Assembly: GCA_036653715.1 (NCBI GenBank)
Contig: JAVVTL010000049.1
Location: forward strand, 1-11,642
DNA from: Scatomorpha sp036653715
GTDB lineage: Bacteria; Bacillota; Clostridia; Oscillospirales; Oscillospiraceae
Reading direction: 5' to 3'
Length of the DNA stretch: 11,642 nucleotides
This document shows positions 11,642-11,642 of the stretch, in pieces; the stretch's first letter is position 1, and each line of letters begins with the position of its first letter. The position numbers and the translations under genes were made by a program. Below the pieces are notes generated by a model. That model was given only the letters and a program-made list of their open reading frames with translations. It was not told the origin of the DNA and did not search any database.

Positions 11642-11642
11642 A

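Noticed and set aside
1..11642. CRISPR arrays, tRNA or rRNA genes, insertion sequences, riboswitches
   Set aside because: Read for regularly spaced repeats, transposase motifs and familiar RNA cores on both strands; none seen outside the unreadable gap.

Overview
The window looks like a chromosomal segment of a Gram-positive Firmicute, probably a moderately GC-rich member of class Clostridia (Oscillospiraceae/Ruminococcaceae-like). The grounds are strong GGAGG-type ribosome-binding sites, sigma-A-type promoters of the TTGACA/TATAAT kind, an RqcP (YabO)-type S4 protein very like the Bacillus one, a DacF-type carboxypeptidase, and codon use rich in C and G at third positions. There is one run of exactly 100 N (2684-2783), so the piece is a scaffold of a draft or metagenome assembly and the two sides of the gap need not be adjacent.

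Layout. (1) 5-1024, minus: glyceraldehyde-3-phosphate dehydrogenase, with one good and one weaker promoter in the 283-bp divergent spacer. (2) 1308-2639, plus: a soluble histidine-kinase-like protein translationally coupled to rqcP, closed by a strong hairpin terminator at the gap edge. (3) 2923-3417, plus: a flavodoxin-like protein with its own promoter, convergent with a small P-loop NTPase (3468-3884, minus); a 13-bp hairpin terminator lies between them. (4) 3993-6567, minus: glucose-6-phosphate isomerase and, upstream of it, a secreted D-Ala-D-Ala carboxypeptidase. (5) 6568-6887: a 320-bp regulatory spacer with several promoter-like and operator-like elements and a stem-loop enclosing the carboxypeptidase start. 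(6) 6888-8018, minus, and 8048-9334, plus: a cysteine desulfurase and the tRNA methylthiotransferase MtaB, diverging from only 29 bp, so their promoters must lie inside each other's coding sequence. (7) 9391-11641, plus: serC-serA, overlapping by 8 nt, with a near-consensus promoter whose -35 covers the mtaB stop codon.

How the genes fit together: gap and pgi are glycolytic; serC and serA lead from the glycolytic intermediate 3-phosphoglycerate to phosphoserine. MtaB needs two iron-sulfur clusters, and the cysteine desulfurase next to it is a plausible sulfur donor for clusters or for tRNA thiolation. RqcP acts in ribosome quality control and DacF in wall trimming. This is essentially housekeeping DNA. 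I found no CRISPR array, toxin-antitoxin pair, phage, transposon or defence locus, and no convincing undescribed system. The points most worth checking are regulatory (promoters nested in coding sequence, and the dacF start hairpin) and the cofactor-site residues of the GAPDH.
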